A stretch of DNA of 64,000 nt, taken from positions 62,001-126,000 of IMG/VR virus record IMGVR_UViG_3300028920_000022, one strand, 5' to 3'. Both the position numbers and the translations under genes were made by a program. Below, in pieces: positions 28,595 to 37,074 of this stretch. This DNA comes from a virus. Positions within the stretch are counted from its first letter, which is position 1; each line of letters starts with the position of its first letter. The notes below the pieces were generated by a model. The model searched no databases. It had not been told where the DNA came from and worked only from the letters and a program-made list of their open reading frames with translations.

Positions 28595-28883
28595 TATGCC
28601 GCTAGATTTATGGGAAACCAAAGAGTGGCATCGCAGTCGAGATACCATCAGAAATCTAAAGCATAAAGAAGCGGTACAGCTAAGTGCTGCCGAAGAATTA
28701 CCGGTTAACATTGTTGGTAGTGACGGATATGTTTTAGAAACCGTTGTGGCAAAAACAGGTATTTGTCCTACTTGTTATGGAAACGGAACATCTGGCTGGT
28801 CTGATAAAACGGTTTGTAAAGAGTGTCACGGATCTGGAGAAGTAATTAAGGAAATTGCTGATGCTGATATTCAGAGCGATTAA
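28581..28883 (+). CDS. DnaJ-type zinc-finger protein, 100 aa
   Basis: CPTCYGNGTSGW ... CKECHGSGEV is a pair of CxxCxGxG motifs, the zinc-binding unit of DnaJ; only two of the usual four repeats are present and there is no J domain. Probably a protein- or RNA-binding zinc module. Confidence 0.8.
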   Translation: MEPINMPLDLWETKEWHRSRDTIRNLKHKEAVQLSAAEELPVNIVGSDGYVLETVVAKTGICPTCYGNGTSGWSDKTVCKECHGSGEVIKEIADADIQSD

Positions 28884-29088
28884 AAGAACTTTCCTGAAAT
28901 CCTATCAGGTATTACCGTGGATATATCTGGGGTGGTTGTTGGTTGTTATTATGTCCAACACTTGGCATTGGAATTTTATCATTAGTTTTACATCGTTTTA
29001 TTTCTTCCTAATGTTTATACTATATATAGTATTAGATAAACAAATTACCGAGATTGAAAAAGAACTTCAAAAACCTAAAAACAACTAA
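28861..29088 (+). CDS. Two-TM protein, 75 aa
   Basis: Membrane segments LPWIYLGWLLVVIM and IISFTSFYFFLMFILYIV, then a charged helix (DKQITEIEKELQK). ATG 28861 overlaps the DnaJ-like gene. Confidence 0.65.
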   Translation: MLIFRAIKRTFLKSYQVLPWIYLGWLLVVIMSNTWHWNFIISFTSFYFFLMFILYIVLDKQITEIEKELQKPKNN

Positions 29089-29106
29089 TTATAGGACATT
29101 TTGATT

Positions 29107-29292
29107 ATGAAGCGCAACAAAAAGCGGGAGGACAATCTTAAAACGCGCAATACGTTGTTGGGGTTTGTTGCGCGCAATGATCCTACTCGTTTTAAGGATC
29201 GGATGGTTTTGAGTGAAGATGAGAAGCTCGCTTCTACCCGGGCTAGGCGCAAGGCTGTGTGGCGTCGTGAGGAGAAGTGCGAAACTACATAA
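29107..29292 (+). CDS. Basic small protein, 61 aa
   Basis: Highly basic (KRNKKREDNLKTR, TRARRKAVWRREEK). Likely nucleic-acid binding. Overlaps the next membrane gene. Confidence 0.65.
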   Translation: MKRNKKREDNLKTRNTLLGFVARNDPTRFKDRMVLSEDEKLASTRARRKAVWRREEKCETT

Positions 29293-29408
29293 TTATTATT
29301 ACGGCAACATCATTGGGCGGATTATTCGGTGGAATCAAACCTGCCATGTTTTGTTTCTTTTTAGTGGGTGGATACTTGGCATGGAAAGAAACAACGCGAG
29401 TTAGTTGA
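29277..29408 (+). CDS. Two-TM mini-protein, 43 aa
   Basis: GTG 29277 follows GAGGAG. MRNYIIIITATSLGGLFGG... has two hydrophobic segments. The TGA stop 29406-29408 is inside the next -35 box, which supports this reading. Confidence 0.65.
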   Translation: MRNYIIIITATSLGGLFGGIKPAMFCFFLVGGYLAWKETTRVS

Positions 29409-29433
29409 CAACGCAAATTGGTTCGTGTATAAA
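29405..29433 (+). promoter_or_regulatory. Promoter, predicted leaderless
   Basis: TTGACA 29405-29410, 17 bp, TATAAA 29428-29433, 7 nt to ATG 29441. Upstream TGA 29406-29408 is in the -35 box. Confidence 0.9.
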
Positions 29434-29440
29434 GAAAGTC

Positions 29441-29626
29441 ATGCGAAACATTAGTCAACTGATCGAACAAGTGTTAGCGGATCAAAAGGTTCTCCGGGCA
29501 CATTCTTCTGATGGAACAGAAGTCTGGGTAGCTATTAGTGAGCGCCCTAAAGATGCGTTAGATTTAGTTTTGGACCAGCAACCAATTAGTGCGGAAACTT
29601 TTAGGTTTTATGGGAGCAAAGTATGA
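29441..29626 (+). CDS. Hypothetical protein, 61 aa (leaderless)
   Basis: Alpha/beta miniprotein (ISQLIEQVLADQKVLRAHSSD). ATG fixed by promoter spacing. ATGA overlap with the next gene. Confidence 0.75.
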   Translation: MRNISQLIEQVLADQKVLRAHSSDGTEVWVAISERPKDALDLVLDQQPISAETFRFYGSKV

Positions 29627-29922
29627 ATTGGGAACAAAAACTAGCCAAGCTTCAGGAATTAAAATCTGATCTTTTGCGAATGGTTGAACCAGGACATTGG
29701 GTTTGTAATATTCCTGGTGAAATTGGTGGTGACGGAGTATTGCGTAGTGATTTTGGTCAGGGTTCTAAACCATCTGATGCTGTAAATGCTGCATACAATA
29801 TTGTCCAAAACATTCCAAACAAGAAATATATTACCACAACCGGTTGGCAAAAACCGAGACAATATTTTCGTTTGTATGGTGATGAGTGGGTAAGAGTGGT
29901 AGGTTGGGATGAGGCTTGCTAA
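29623..29922 (+). CDS. Hypothetical protein, 99 aa
   Basis: Helix (KLAKLQELKSDLLRMV) followed by a Gly-rich beta region. Unrecognised. Confidence 0.7.
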   Translation: MNWEQKLAKLQELKSDLLRMVEPGHWVCNIPGEIGGDGVLRSDFGQGSKPSDAVNAAYNIVQNIPNKKYITTTGWQKPRQYFRLYGDEWVRVVGWDEAC

Positions 29923-29924
29923 GC

Positions 29925-30059
29925 ATGACTGTAAAAGAATTGATAGAGGAGCTACAAAAGTTTGATCCTGACCAGTTGGTTGTTGTCAAAGATTGTGGTT
30001 TTCAAGAATTAGAAGTTTACGGAGAATGTGAGCTTACTGAAATAGGTGAAGATCCGTAG
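29925..30059 (+). CDS. Small conserved phage protein (MTVKELIEEL type), 44 aa
   Basis: MTVKELIEELQKFDPDQLVVV matches the opening of a widespread family of short phage proteins of unknown function. Too short for routine gene calling but convincing. Confidence 0.75.
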   Translation: MTVKELIEELQKFDPDQLVVVKDCGFQELEVYGECELTEIGEDP

Positions 30060-30076
30060 TTTACTTGGGATAACCA

Positions 30077-30265
30077 ATGGTATATTTTCTTTTAATTTGG
30101 TTTTTGTGTGGTGTTGTTGGTATTCTCATACAGATCTTGAGAGCCAGAAGGCTTCACAGACCTTTAGTGGCGCCAGTCGTTTTAGTTATTGGTTTTTTCA
30201 TTATGCTTCTTTTGGGACCGGCTTCACTTATTTTTTCCATCTATGAATGGTATACAAAGAAATGA
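30077..30265 (+). CDS. Two-TM protein, 62 aa
   Basis: Segments YFLLIWFLCGVVGILIQIL and APVVLVIGFFIMLLLGPASLI with a basic loop between them. Unrecognised. Confidence 0.7.
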   Translation: MVYFLLIWFLCGVVGILIQILRARRLHRPLVAPVVLVIGFFIMLLLGPASLIFSIYEWYTKK

Positions 30266-31170
30266 AAATTCAAACCTTTTCCATAGTTACTGGCGGTACC
30301 GCATGTAATGCGCGCTGTCCTTTTTGCGTCAGTAGAATGACTGGCGATATGGATGTTGCTAACTTAAAAGACCCGGAAGTTAATTGGCGCAATTTCCGCA
30401 AAGCATGCAAGTTGGCAGCTAAAGCGGGAGCAACTACTGCAATGCTGACCGGAAAGGGAGAACCTCTGTTGTGGACGGAATTAATTACTCAATATATGGA
30501 ACAATTGTATGAGTCTGATTTGTTTCCAATTATTGAGCTACAAACCAACGGTTTGCTATTACCCACTAAACCAACTAGTTTTGAGACGTCCGGATACGAT
30601 ATGTTCTGTCGGCTACGCAATTGGTATAGTTTAGGGCTGACAACTGTAGCTATTTCTGTAGTTCATTGGAAACCTTCTAAAAATAAATCCATTTATACTC
30701 CAAACAAAGAATATTTTAACCTTCCCGCAGTCATTAAAACACTTCATGATGTTGGGTTTTCAGTACGTTTGTGCTGTGTGATGGCTAAGGATTATGTGGA
30801 CGATTTTTACGACGTCAAAGAAATGATAGAGTTTACAAAGGAACACGGAGTAGAACAGTTAACATTTACTCCGGTTTCGGTGCCATCTATGTCTGAAGAT
30901 CAAGATGCAACCCAGTGGATTTTGGATCATTATCTAGATCCAACCACTGATATTGAGGCAATTATTTCTGGGCTAATTCTGAATGGGGCGATGGAAATTA
31001 TGCAACTTCCTCATGGCGCTCGGGTGTTTGATTTTCATGGACAAAATGTTTGTTTTAATAACTGTCTAAACCCAGGACCGGACGAACTGAACCGTATAAG
31101 AAATCTTATCTTTTTTCCTAACGGAACAGTGCGTTATAAATGGGATTCAGAAGGATCAATTATATTCTAA
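30262..31170 (+). CDS. Radical SAM enzyme, 302 aa
   Basis: CNARCPFC (C15, C19, C22) binds the radical-SAM 4Fe-4S cluster; GKGEPLLW is the GGE-like SAM motif. Later Cys near the C-terminus (VCFNNCLNPG) could hold an auxiliary cluster. The family includes MoaA- and QueE-like enzymes; the substrate is not evident. A DNA- or RNA-base modification role is possible but unproven. Confidence 0.9.
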   Translation: MKIQTFSIVTGGTACNARCPFCVSRMTGDMDVANLKDPEVNWRNFRKACKLAAKAGATTAMLTGKGEPLLWTELITQYMEQLYESDLFPIIELQTNGLLLPTKPTSFETSGYDMFCRLRNWYSLGLTTVAISVVHWKPSKNKSIYTPNKEYFNLPAVIKTLHDVGFSVRLCCVMAKDYVDDFYDVKEMIEFTKEHGVEQLTFTPVSVPSMSEDQDATQWILDHYLDPTTDIEAIISGLILNGAMEIMQLPHGARVFDFHGQNVCFNNCLNPGPDELNRIRNLIFFPNGTVRYKWDSEGSIIF

Positions 31171-31568
31171 TGGTATGCAAAAGAACACGCAGCAGGGCGC
31201 ATCGTAGAGACCGAAGGCGCGCAAAAGCTAGCAAATGGGCTAGACAGGGTAAGTGTGGAATGAGCGGAAAGGTCGGGCACGGTCCCGGTCCTGCACCACA
31301 GGTGGAAATTAAAAGTCATACGCCAGCCGATTTGTCACCACACGCCAGGCTGAGACGGTTGTTACTTCCCAAACCGGAAGCACTCAGACCAGAAGGAAAA
31401 AGAAAAACTTCTCTAAAAATCAAATTAAACAAGGTCGTTGAACTTCCTGAACTGCCACCAACCGTGGAAAAAGATGGTTGGGAGCAATATCAAATTGACA
31501 TACATAACGAAATGTGTGATAACGAATTTGATCTGGAAAACCTGGGGAGCAAACCAAAACCGCGATGA
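31170..31568 (+). CDS. Basic-N-terminus protein, 132 aa
   Basis: The first ~25 residues are very basic (RTRSRAHRRDRRRAKASKW), the middle Pro-rich, the end acidic. Starts in a TAATG overlap with the radical SAM gene, so possibly its partner. Unrecognised. Confidence 0.7.
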   Translation: MVCKRTRSRAHRRDRRRAKASKWARQGKCGMSGKVGHGPGPAPQVEIKSHTPADLSPHARLRRLLLPKPEALRPEGKRKTSLKIKLNKVVELPELPPTVEKDGWEQYQIDIHNEMCDNEFDLENLGSKPKPR

Positions 31569-32164
31569 CTTCTATTATCAAAGAATTAAAAGCACACACA
31601 CCGTTCACCCTGTTTGGTACGTTTACTGGTGTGGTCTTAATGGCATTAATAGTAGTGTCGGGGATTAGTAGAAATGTTTCGGAAACAATTTTTGATATCC
31701 TTCATCCGGCTCACGTTCTTTTTAGTGCCTGGGTTACAGCAGGATTATATTTCATTCACAAAAGAAATGTTTTCTATGCTATCGTGGTGGGATATTTCGG
31801 ATCTATTGGTATTGGAACGTTAAGCGATTGTCTTATTCCATACGCCGGAGAGCTATTGCTTAAATTACCACACGCCCATCATCACATCGGATTTATAGAG
31901 CTGTGGTATGCAGTAAATCCATTAGCAATATTTGGATCTATACTTGGTATTTTTTTTGCTCGCACTAAGGAACCACACGCCTTGCACGTTCTATTAAGCA
32001 CTTGGGCTTCATTGTTCCATATTACAATGGCAATGGAAATTGGTTTTAATGCCGTAGAATTGGTATTGATTTCTGTATTCCTATTTTTGGCAGTGTTGTT
32101 GCCATGTTGTGTGAGTGACATAGTATTTCCATTATTATTTGTAAAACCTGCTAATAATTCTTAA
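31565..32164 (+). CDS. Multi-pass membrane protein, 199 aa
   Basis: Five or six hydrophobic segments with conserved-looking His residues (ILHPAHVLFSAW, LPHAHHHIGFIELW, EPHALHVLLSTWASLFH). The intramembrane His hint at metal or proton handling. I recall similar bacterial membrane proteins but cannot name the family. Confidence 0.75.
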   Translation: MTSIIKELKAHTPFTLFGTFTGVVLMALIVVSGISRNVSETIFDILHPAHVLFSAWVTAGLYFIHKRNVFYAIVVGYFGSIGIGTLSDCLIPYAGELLLKLPHAHHHIGFIELWYAVNPLAIFGSILGIFFARTKEPHALHVLLSTWASLFHITMAMEIGFNAVELVLISVFLFLAVLLPCCVSDIVFPLLFVKPANNS

Positions 32165-32172
32165 TATCTGAA

Positions 32173-32277
32173 ATGTTTTATTTTATCTGGTCTTTAATTA
32201 TGGGTACGGGTATGCTACCATTTCTTTTTGTAGCAAGTAGCAAAAAGACATGGACGACTCAAAACAAAAAGAATTAG
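32173..32277 (+). CDS. Single-TM mini-protein, 34 aa
   Basis: MFYFIWSLIMGTGMLPFLFV then a basic tail. Overlaps the start of the next gene by 28 nt. Low-confidence gene. Confidence 0.45.
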   Translation: MFYFIWSLIMGTGMLPFLFVASSKKTWTTQNKKN

Positions 32278-32585
32278 AAGCTCTGATTACAGAGATTTTC
32301 GGTAAGTTTAGCCTGCAAGAAATGAAGGCTATGCGCTCCAGTTTGGAGCGCATAATCGCAATGACTCTTATTATTGAAACTGGTTTTGGGATTGAATCTG
32401 TCATACGTGTCCAATCAAAAGTTACCGGATTGTTGCGCGAATTAAATAATAAAGACATCAGTTTAGAAAGATATAATAGGTTGACCGATCCTATGTTATT
32501 ACTTACAACTGAAGAGTTTCAGTATTTCAAACTTAGCTTGGGACTTTCTGTGTTTAATCTACCAGTAGCGATACTTGAGGCATGA
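32250..32585 (+). CDS. Hypothetical helical protein, 111 aa
   Basis: All-helical (QKELEALITEIFGKFSLQEM ... ). Unrecognised. Confidence 0.7.
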   Translation: MDDSKQKELEALITEIFGKFSLQEMKAMRSSLERIIAMTLIIETGFGIESVIRVQSKVTGLLRELNNKDISLERYNRLTDPMLLLTTEEFQYFKLSLGLSVFNLPVAILEA

Positions 32586-32595
32586 AAGTTTCTCA

Positions 32596-32624
32596 TTGAC
32601 AACGAACCATCTTTAAGGTATCAT
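32596..32624 (+). promoter_or_regulatory. Promoter with short leader for the 32665 gene
   Basis: TTGACA 32596-32601, 17 bp, TATCAT 32619-32624, then a leader of about 33 nt with GGAG before ATG 32665. Possibly drives the Ku operon. Confidence 0.8.
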
Positions 32625-32664
32625 CGTTTCAACATTAACGAAGTATTCGGAGACGCATAAAATT

Positions 32665-33312
32665 ATGTCAAAACAAACACAACTTACTATTAACGATCTG
32701 GTAGTTATTCAAAAGTTCCTTTGTAAGACTCTAGCTGAGCCTGGTAGTCGTGTCACTTCGTCTGATGTATATGAAAGCACCAAGAATGATGTGGAATCAA
32801 ACTTGGAGCTGCACCACTTTCGTGCGTCATTGTCAGAGCGTATCAAGGATGGTACGTTGGCTGGCGTGGCTACTAGAAAAGGTCGTTATGGTGGGATTGT
32901 GGTAGACGATATTGATCTGGCGAAAGAAACTATTGCTAGGTTGGAACAGTCTGTTGAAACTGGTAAGCCAGTACAAAAAATCAAGGCAGAAGTTCCTACC
33001 GGCAAGGAACACACTGGAGAATTTGCAATCACTGTTTCCAGTAATTATCGTATTGCCCCAATTGATAGACTTAATTGGTCCTTGCAAAAGCGCCACAACA
33101 ATGTTAATGGTGAAGCTGGTTGGACTAACATGTACTATTACGGAACACTTGAGCAGGCAGTTCACGGAACAGCAAAGGCAATTTTGGACAAGAGATTGCG
33201 CACTTCCGGGGAAATTGTGATAACATTAAAAGATCTGGAAACTATGCTTAATAATATTCATAAGACGATTGTAAATGAAATGAATATTGAGGTACAGAAG
33301 TTTACTGAGTAA
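32665..33312 (+). CDS. Winged-helix protein of the GR-x-GG-I family, 215 aa
   Basis: Residues ~10-90 match the family (SSDVY ... LHHFRASLSERIKDGTLAGV ... KGRYGGIVVDD). A C-terminal domain (~120-215) resembles that of the 53210 protein in layout. Located directly upstream of Ku, so it may regulate or assist end joining. Confidence 0.8.
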   Translation: MSKQTQLTINDLVVIQKFLCKTLAEPGSRVTSSDVYESTKNDVESNLELHHFRASLSERIKDGTLAGVATRKGRYGGIVVDDIDLAKETIARLEQSVETGKPVQKIKAEVPTGKEHTGEFAITVSSNYRIAPIDRLNWSLQKRHNNVNGEAGWTNMYYYGTLEQAVHGTAKAILDKRLRTSGEIVITLKDLETMLNNIHKTIVNEMNIEVQKFTE

Positions 33313-33324
33313 TTTGGAGGCAAC

Positions 33325-34137
33325 ATGGCAGCAAGAGCAGTTTGTAGTGGGTCTATTACTTTTGGTCTAGTTACAGTTCCGGTCAAGCTGTATACGGCAG
33401 CTTCCAGCGAATCAGTAAGTTTTAACTTTATCTCCCCTTCCAGTGTAGGAAAGGGTAAAACCTTGAAGAAGGCACGCATGCCATTGTTGGATGCTGTTAA
33501 TGGCAAGGAAATTGATCGTAGCACATGTCCACGCGGATACGAATATGCTAAGGGAGAGTTTGTGGTCTTTTCTGCGGAAGAGATTAAGAAGCTCGAAGCT
33601 ACCAAGAATAGCTGTATCGAAATTCAGGAATTTGCCGAAATCAGTGCCGTGGATCTGATTCAGGTGGAAAAGTCCTATTATGTCAAGCCTGACAAGGGTG
33701 GTGACAAGGGTTATAAGCTGCTTTCTCAGGTAATGAAAGAAAAAAGCGTAGCCGCCATTGCCTCATGGACCTACAAGGGCAAAGAGCGTCTCGTTATGGT
33801 GCGAGATTACAAGGGTGGTTTGCTGCTTCATCAGTTGTATTATGTCAACGAAGTTCGGGATTTCGATGACAATTGCGCAGCCGTTTCATTGTCCGAGCCT
33901 GAGCTGGATATTGCTTCACAGCTAATTGATCAGCACACTACTGGCGCGCTGGATTTGAGCAAATATCGCGATGTTCATGTTGATCGGGTCATGAAGGCGG
34001 TGGATCAAAAGAAGGCTGGTGGTGAGGTTAACATTGAAACCGCTGCGGCTGCTTCGTCTCTTGGTACTCTGGAGGCTATGCAAGCAATGTTGAAGGCTTC
34101 TAAGAAGTCACCCAAAAAGAAGGCGCCAAAGAAGTAA
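33325..34137 (+). CDS. ku: Ku DNA end-binding protein, 270 aa
   Basis: Starts ARAVCSGSITFGLVTVPVKLYTA, the signature N-terminus of bacterial Ku, and has the full-length core (LLSQVMKEKSVAAIASWTYKG ...). The C-terminal tail is Lys-rich (KKSPKKKAPKK), as in bacterial Ku proteins that thread onto DNA ends. Ku homodimers bind double-strand breaks and recruit ligase. Strong GGAGG site 12 nt after the preceding stop. Confidence 0.97.
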   Translation: MAARAVCSGSITFGLVTVPVKLYTAASSESVSFNFISPSSVGKGKTLKKARMPLLDAVNGKEIDRSTCPRGYEYAKGEFVVFSAEEIKKLEATKNSCIEIQEFAEISAVDLIQVEKSYYVKPDKGGDKGYKLLSQVMKEKSVAAIASWTYKGKERLVMVRDYKGGLLLHQLYYVNEVRDFDDNCAAVSLSEPELDIASQLIDQHTTGALDLSKYRDVHVDRVMKAVDQKKAGGEVNIETAAAASSLGTLEAMQAMLKASKKSPKKKAPKK

Positions 34138-34481
34138 TGGAAAAAAGGTTAAAACTTTATAAATGTTCGGTTAAGATTTCTCACGAATTTGTGGTTGCGT
34201 GTACGCACAAGCCCACATCTAAAGAAATCATTAGCTGGGGTAATGAGTCGGTATCGAACGACCCAATTGGTGGTACATTGTCGGGTGGCAAATCAGCACT
34301 TATAAAGTCTATGGATGATTTGCCCGAAGGTTGGTCCGGCACATGCCAACCATATGGATCGGTATGCGAAACTTGCGAGGATATTTTCTCTTCTGAATTA
34401 CGTAAACCAGATTTAATCCAGAAACTAAGGAACGGAAAGACTCTTACTGAATCAGAAATTGCATATTTGGAGAACAATTAA
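34137..34481 (+). CDS. Hypothetical Cys protein, 114 aa
   Basis: TAATG overlap with Ku. Contains CTH ... CQPYGSVCETC, possibly a zinc site, and a helical C-terminus. Co-expression with Ku is likely. Confidence 0.7.
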   Translation: MEKRLKLYKCSVKISHEFVVACTHKPTSKEIISWGNESVSNDPIGGTLSGGKSALIKSMDDLPEGWSGTCQPYGSVCETCEDIFSSELRKPDLIQKLRNGKTLTESEIAYLENN

Positions 34482-34495
34482 TTGGAGATTCAATA

Positions 34496-35023
34496 ATGAA
34501 CGAAGAAAAAGACGAACGCACTACTTTGGTTTTGGGAGATTTGACTGCGCTATTCGCAGCTCGCAGCCTTTATCACAAAAGCATTAACTATGCTAGGTTG
34601 GATGAGGTTCTCAAGCGAGTATTGGGAGTTGAAGAATACGACGCAAACCTGTGGTTTACTCTGTTCCGGCAGGATAATGAAAAGCAGGCATCGTTTATTC
34701 AGGGTTTACGTGAGCTTGGTTGGGATATCGAGACGGTATCTGCCCGAGACGTGAAGCATATGAATGATACTCGTTTCTATCGATTCGATGCCAGAATTGC
34801 TTACAATCTCGGTTTGGCAGTAGAGGCATATGATCGGGTGGTTGTGGTATCTGATAGTTATGAGCTGCACTCTCCGATTACCCGGCTACATGATGATGAC
34901 CCCAAGATCGAAACGCATTTGGCATTTTTCTCTGATGCTCTGGATGGCAGGTGGTGGAAGGAAATCCGCCGTGAGAATTCCCGATTGCACTTGATTGATC
35001 TGGAAGAAGAGCTGCAGAAATAA
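34496..35023 (+). CDS. NYN/PIN-like nuclease-fold protein, 175 aa
   Basis: Starts with a strand and Asp (LVLGDLTALFAA), has INYARLDEVLKRVL, GLRELGWDIETV and a late DRVVVVSDSYELHSPI, the order of NYN-type PIN-fold RNases (clustered Asp). GGAG precedes ATG 34496. Activity and target unknown. Confidence 0.75.
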   Translation: MNEEKDERTTLVLGDLTALFAARSLYHKSINYARLDEVLKRVLGVEEYDANLWFTLFRQDNEKQASFIQGLRELGWDIETVSARDVKHMNDTRFYRFDARIAYNLGLAVEAYDRVVVVSDSYELHSPITRLHDDDPKIETHLAFFSDALDGRWWKEIRRENSRLHLIDLEEELQK

Positions 35024-35028
35024 ATTCA

Positions 35029-35256
35029 ATGCAAATTGAAGAAGAAATTCTCACTTTGTATTGCGAAACATGTGGTGCAGTTTTAGACCCAGATTTGTGC
35101 CAAACAGATGGTGAGTTTATTAAGCAAGAAATGGCAGACTTTATTATTGAACATCAGGACCACCAAAAACATGGAGTTGTTTGGGTATATTCAGAAGATG
35201 ACGAATGGATAGTAGACGATACGTTGACACCTTTGCGTTTGTTGGCGTTGCACTGA
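35029..35256 (+). CDS. Acidic CxxC protein, 75 aa
   Basis: YCETCGAVLDPDLC near the N-terminus, then an acidic helix and strand. Unrecognised zinc miniprotein. Confidence 0.7.
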   Translation: MQIEEEILTLYCETCGAVLDPDLCQTDGEFIKQEMADFIIEHQDHQKHGVVWVYSEDDEWIVDDTLTPLRLLALH

Positions 35257-35271
35257 TTTGTAGAAACTACA

Positions 35272-35511
35272 ATGAAATCGATAAAAATTACACTACCCGT
35301 TATCATCGAGGCTAATGATTACCATGAGTTTCCTTATGCTCAAGATTACTTACGTAAGGTTATTCCCAGCCTTAAAGTAAAAGAAGTTGGTTTTGGATAC
35401 CGATATTATGCCGTTGCCTACATTGGCAGGCTGACAGATAGTCCTGTTGCCAAACTAATTAAGGAAACTAGAATTCGCTGTAGAAAAGAACAAGACTGGT
35501 CGAATGGATAA
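35272..35511 (+). CDS. Hypothetical protein, 79 aa
   Basis: Alpha/beta miniprotein (IKITLPVIIEANDYHEFPYAQ). Unrecognised. Confidence 0.7.
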   Translation: MKSIKITLPVIIEANDYHEFPYAQDYLRKVIPSLKVKEVGFGYRYYAVAYIGRLTDSPVAKLIKETRIRCRKEQDWSNG

Positions 35512-35513
35512 CT

Positions 35514-35720
35514 GTGTCTCAAGGATACAAACAATACGAAACTCCAGTTACAGTTACTATCATTGGCACTGCCTGTGTTACCTTGCGTAACGATTGTTCT
35601 CCGGAACAAATAAAAGCAGCCGTAAAACAGGCTGAATCAGGATATCACCAACAATACATCGTTATCCGTGGTGATGAAACGGTTGTTATCAAACCACACG
35701 ATACAAAAATAGACGTTTAA
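35514..35720 (+). CDS. Hypothetical protein, 68 aa
   Basis: GTG start just after the preceding stop. Strand-helix-strand layout (VTVTIIGTACVTL, PEQIKAAVKQAESGYHQ, YIVIRGDETVVI). Unrecognised. Confidence 0.65.
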   Translation: MSQGYKQYETPVTVTIIGTACVTLRNDCSPEQIKAAVKQAESGYHQQYIVIRGDETVVIKPHDTKIDV

Positions 35721-35932
35721 GGCACTGGTTTTTCCGTACGCAATTCTTCGGCAATTAGGTCCATCAAAGTTCCCACTAATTCCATCATTTCATTTGGTGT
35801 AGCGCCTTCTGCTTTGAGACTATTAAATAATGATTTAGCCAAAGTAGGTACGGTCCTCTCATCCTTGTGGGTCATTTGAGAGGATTTGATTATATTTTTA
35901 AGTTTGTTTATACGGTGCTCTGAATGTTTCAT
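35717..35932 (-). CDS. Minus-strand helical protein, 71 aa
   Basis: Fills the gap between two + strand genes and reads well (MKHSEHRINKLKNIIKSS ... EMMELVGTLMDLIAEELR). It begins 19 bp from the divergent 35952 start. No promoter or Shine-Dalgarno site is obvious. One of only two minus-strand genes; unrecognised. Confidence 0.6.
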   Translation of the reverse strand: MKHSEHRINKLKNIIKSSQMTHKDERTVPTLAKSLFNSLKAEGATPNEMMELVGTLMDLIAEELRTEKPVP

Positions 35933-35951
35933 CACAAAATAATGTGGAATT

Positions 35952-36143
35952 ATGCTGCAAATTGGAACACACAAATTAATACCTAAACCCAATGAGATTC
36001 GTTATTATATTTGCGAAGTTTGTGGCATTATTATATATAAGGGAGAAAATACATATATAATTTCTGTTGCGTCAGATGCTATTCTATGTGATCCAACTGA
36101 AGTCACTTGTGATGAATGGATAATCAAATCCGTGATAGAATAA
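35952..36143 (+). CDS. Zinc-ribbon protein with tail motif (ends WIIKSVIE), 63 aa
   Basis: YYICEVCGIIIY gives a CxxC; the tail VTCDEWIIKSVIE matches the shared C-terminal motif. Belongs with 28182, 39351, 48101 and 55953. Confidence 0.75.
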   Translation: MLQIGTHKLIPKPNEIRYYICEVCGIIIYKGENTYIISVASDAILCDPTEVTCDEWIIKSVIE

Positions 36144-36146
36144 TTG

Positions 36147-36297
36147 TTGACAGCATCATGGGTTTATGATAGTCTGCATTCAATTCCGGCTGAGCTTTTG
36201 CTAGCCGGAGGGTCCTACCTAGTGTTTCTAGGGTTATGTTATTTGCCCCGATTTCATAACTGCTAGGGAGGAAAGGGGGCTTCAATTTTAGGAAAAT
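36147..36297 (+). promoter_or_regulatory. Promoter and structured 5' leader of the 36298 gene
   Basis: TTGACA 36147-36152, 17 bp, TAGTCT 36170-36175, then a leader of about 115 nt. Hairpin CCGGCT 36186-36191 with AGCCGG 36203-36208 and a smaller CCTA/TAGG pair, then AGGA before ATG. The long structured leader is unusual here and could be regulatory. Confidence 0.6.
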
Positions 36298-36549
36298 ATG
36301 TACGAAGTCACTGACGCACAAAAGGTAAGCGGTGGAATTGTTGTAACGTTCAGTTACATCGTTACTCCTTCCTGGTTTTTGCGTCTCTTTGGAAAAAAGC
36401 CCAGGCGTGAAACGATTGTTGCGTTTACCCAAGGTCACACAGATTGGCGATATTTCCCTTCTCTATTAAGTACTACATTTGATGACTGGTTCGGATTTAA
36501 TGATGCATGGAATCGTTACGAAATTCTTAACAAATTGGGCGATGAATGA
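36298..36549 (+). CDS. Hypothetical protein, 83 aa
   Basis: Beta-rich with a hydrophobic patch (GIVVTFSYIVTPSWFLRLF) and basic KKPRRE. Unrecognised; expressed from a leadered promoter. Confidence 0.7.
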   Translation: MYEVTDAQKVSGGIVVTFSYIVTPSWFLRLFGKKPRRETIVAFTQGHTDWRYFPSLLSTTFDDWFGFNDAWNRYEILNKLGDE

Positions 36550-36818
36550 CACAAATTATAATCAAATCAGAACGATCTTTGGCTAGGCGCATTGCTGGAG
36601 CACACAACTCTATTCCAGTGGTTGTTGTGTCTGGCACCAAAGCTCCTAAACTCTGTGGAGAAAGTTACCATTATACCACCAAAACAGGGCTACCAATTTA
36701 TCACCCAAACGCTTACTCCAAAAAGGGATTTTCCTCAATGGTGTACCACTGTTCTACATTGCGCGTAGAAGTGGGTGTTCGGTGGCTTGATCGTCGTCAT
36801 CTGTGGAGCACAAAATGA
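36546..36818 (+). CDS. Hypothetical protein, 90 aa
   Basis: ATGA overlap. Basic, beta-rich, with His/Tyr-rich loops (SYHYTTKTGLPIYHPNAY). Unrecognised. Confidence 0.7.
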   Translation: MTQIIIKSERSLARRIAGAHNSIPVVVVSGTKAPKLCGESYHYTTKTGLPIYHPNAYSKKGFSSMVYHCSTLRVEVGVRWLDRRHLWSTK

Positions 36819-36970
36819 AGCTTACTCAATCACAAAAAGATCAAATTATTGATGCTATCTCTAAGCATTGCCAAGGCACGCCATTGCAGCCAAACGCCGA
36901 GTTTGCTTCACACTATCTTGGTAACTACGTGATTTCACTATTAGAAAACCGTGACGAACTTTTAAGCTAA
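36815..36970 (+). CDS. Small helical protein, 51 aa
   Basis: ATGA overlap; reads MKLTQSQKDQIIDAISKHCQ ... to TAA 36968-36970. Unrecognised. Confidence 0.65.
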   Translation: MKLTQSQKDQIIDAISKHCQGTPLQPNAEFASHYLGNYVISLLENRDELLS

Positions 36971-36986
36971 GCGATACAAAAACTCA

Positions 36987-37015
36987 TTGACAATCTTAGT
37001 TTGTTGAGGTAAAGT
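36987..37015 (+). promoter_or_regulatory. Promoter with leader for the 37075 gene
   Basis: TTGACA 36987-36992, 17 bp, TAAAGT 37010-37015. A leader of about 50 nt ends in GAGG before ATG 37075, as in the 1899 gene. Confidence 0.75.
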
Positions 37016-37074
37016 CACTCTTACAAGGTTGACAGAAACCTAAACAAACCAACAAACAACAAACGAGGTAGATT

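Noticed and set aside
32833-33165. Minus-strand frame inside the 32665 winged-helix gene
   Set aside because: Lies completely within a well supported + strand gene and shows no domain.
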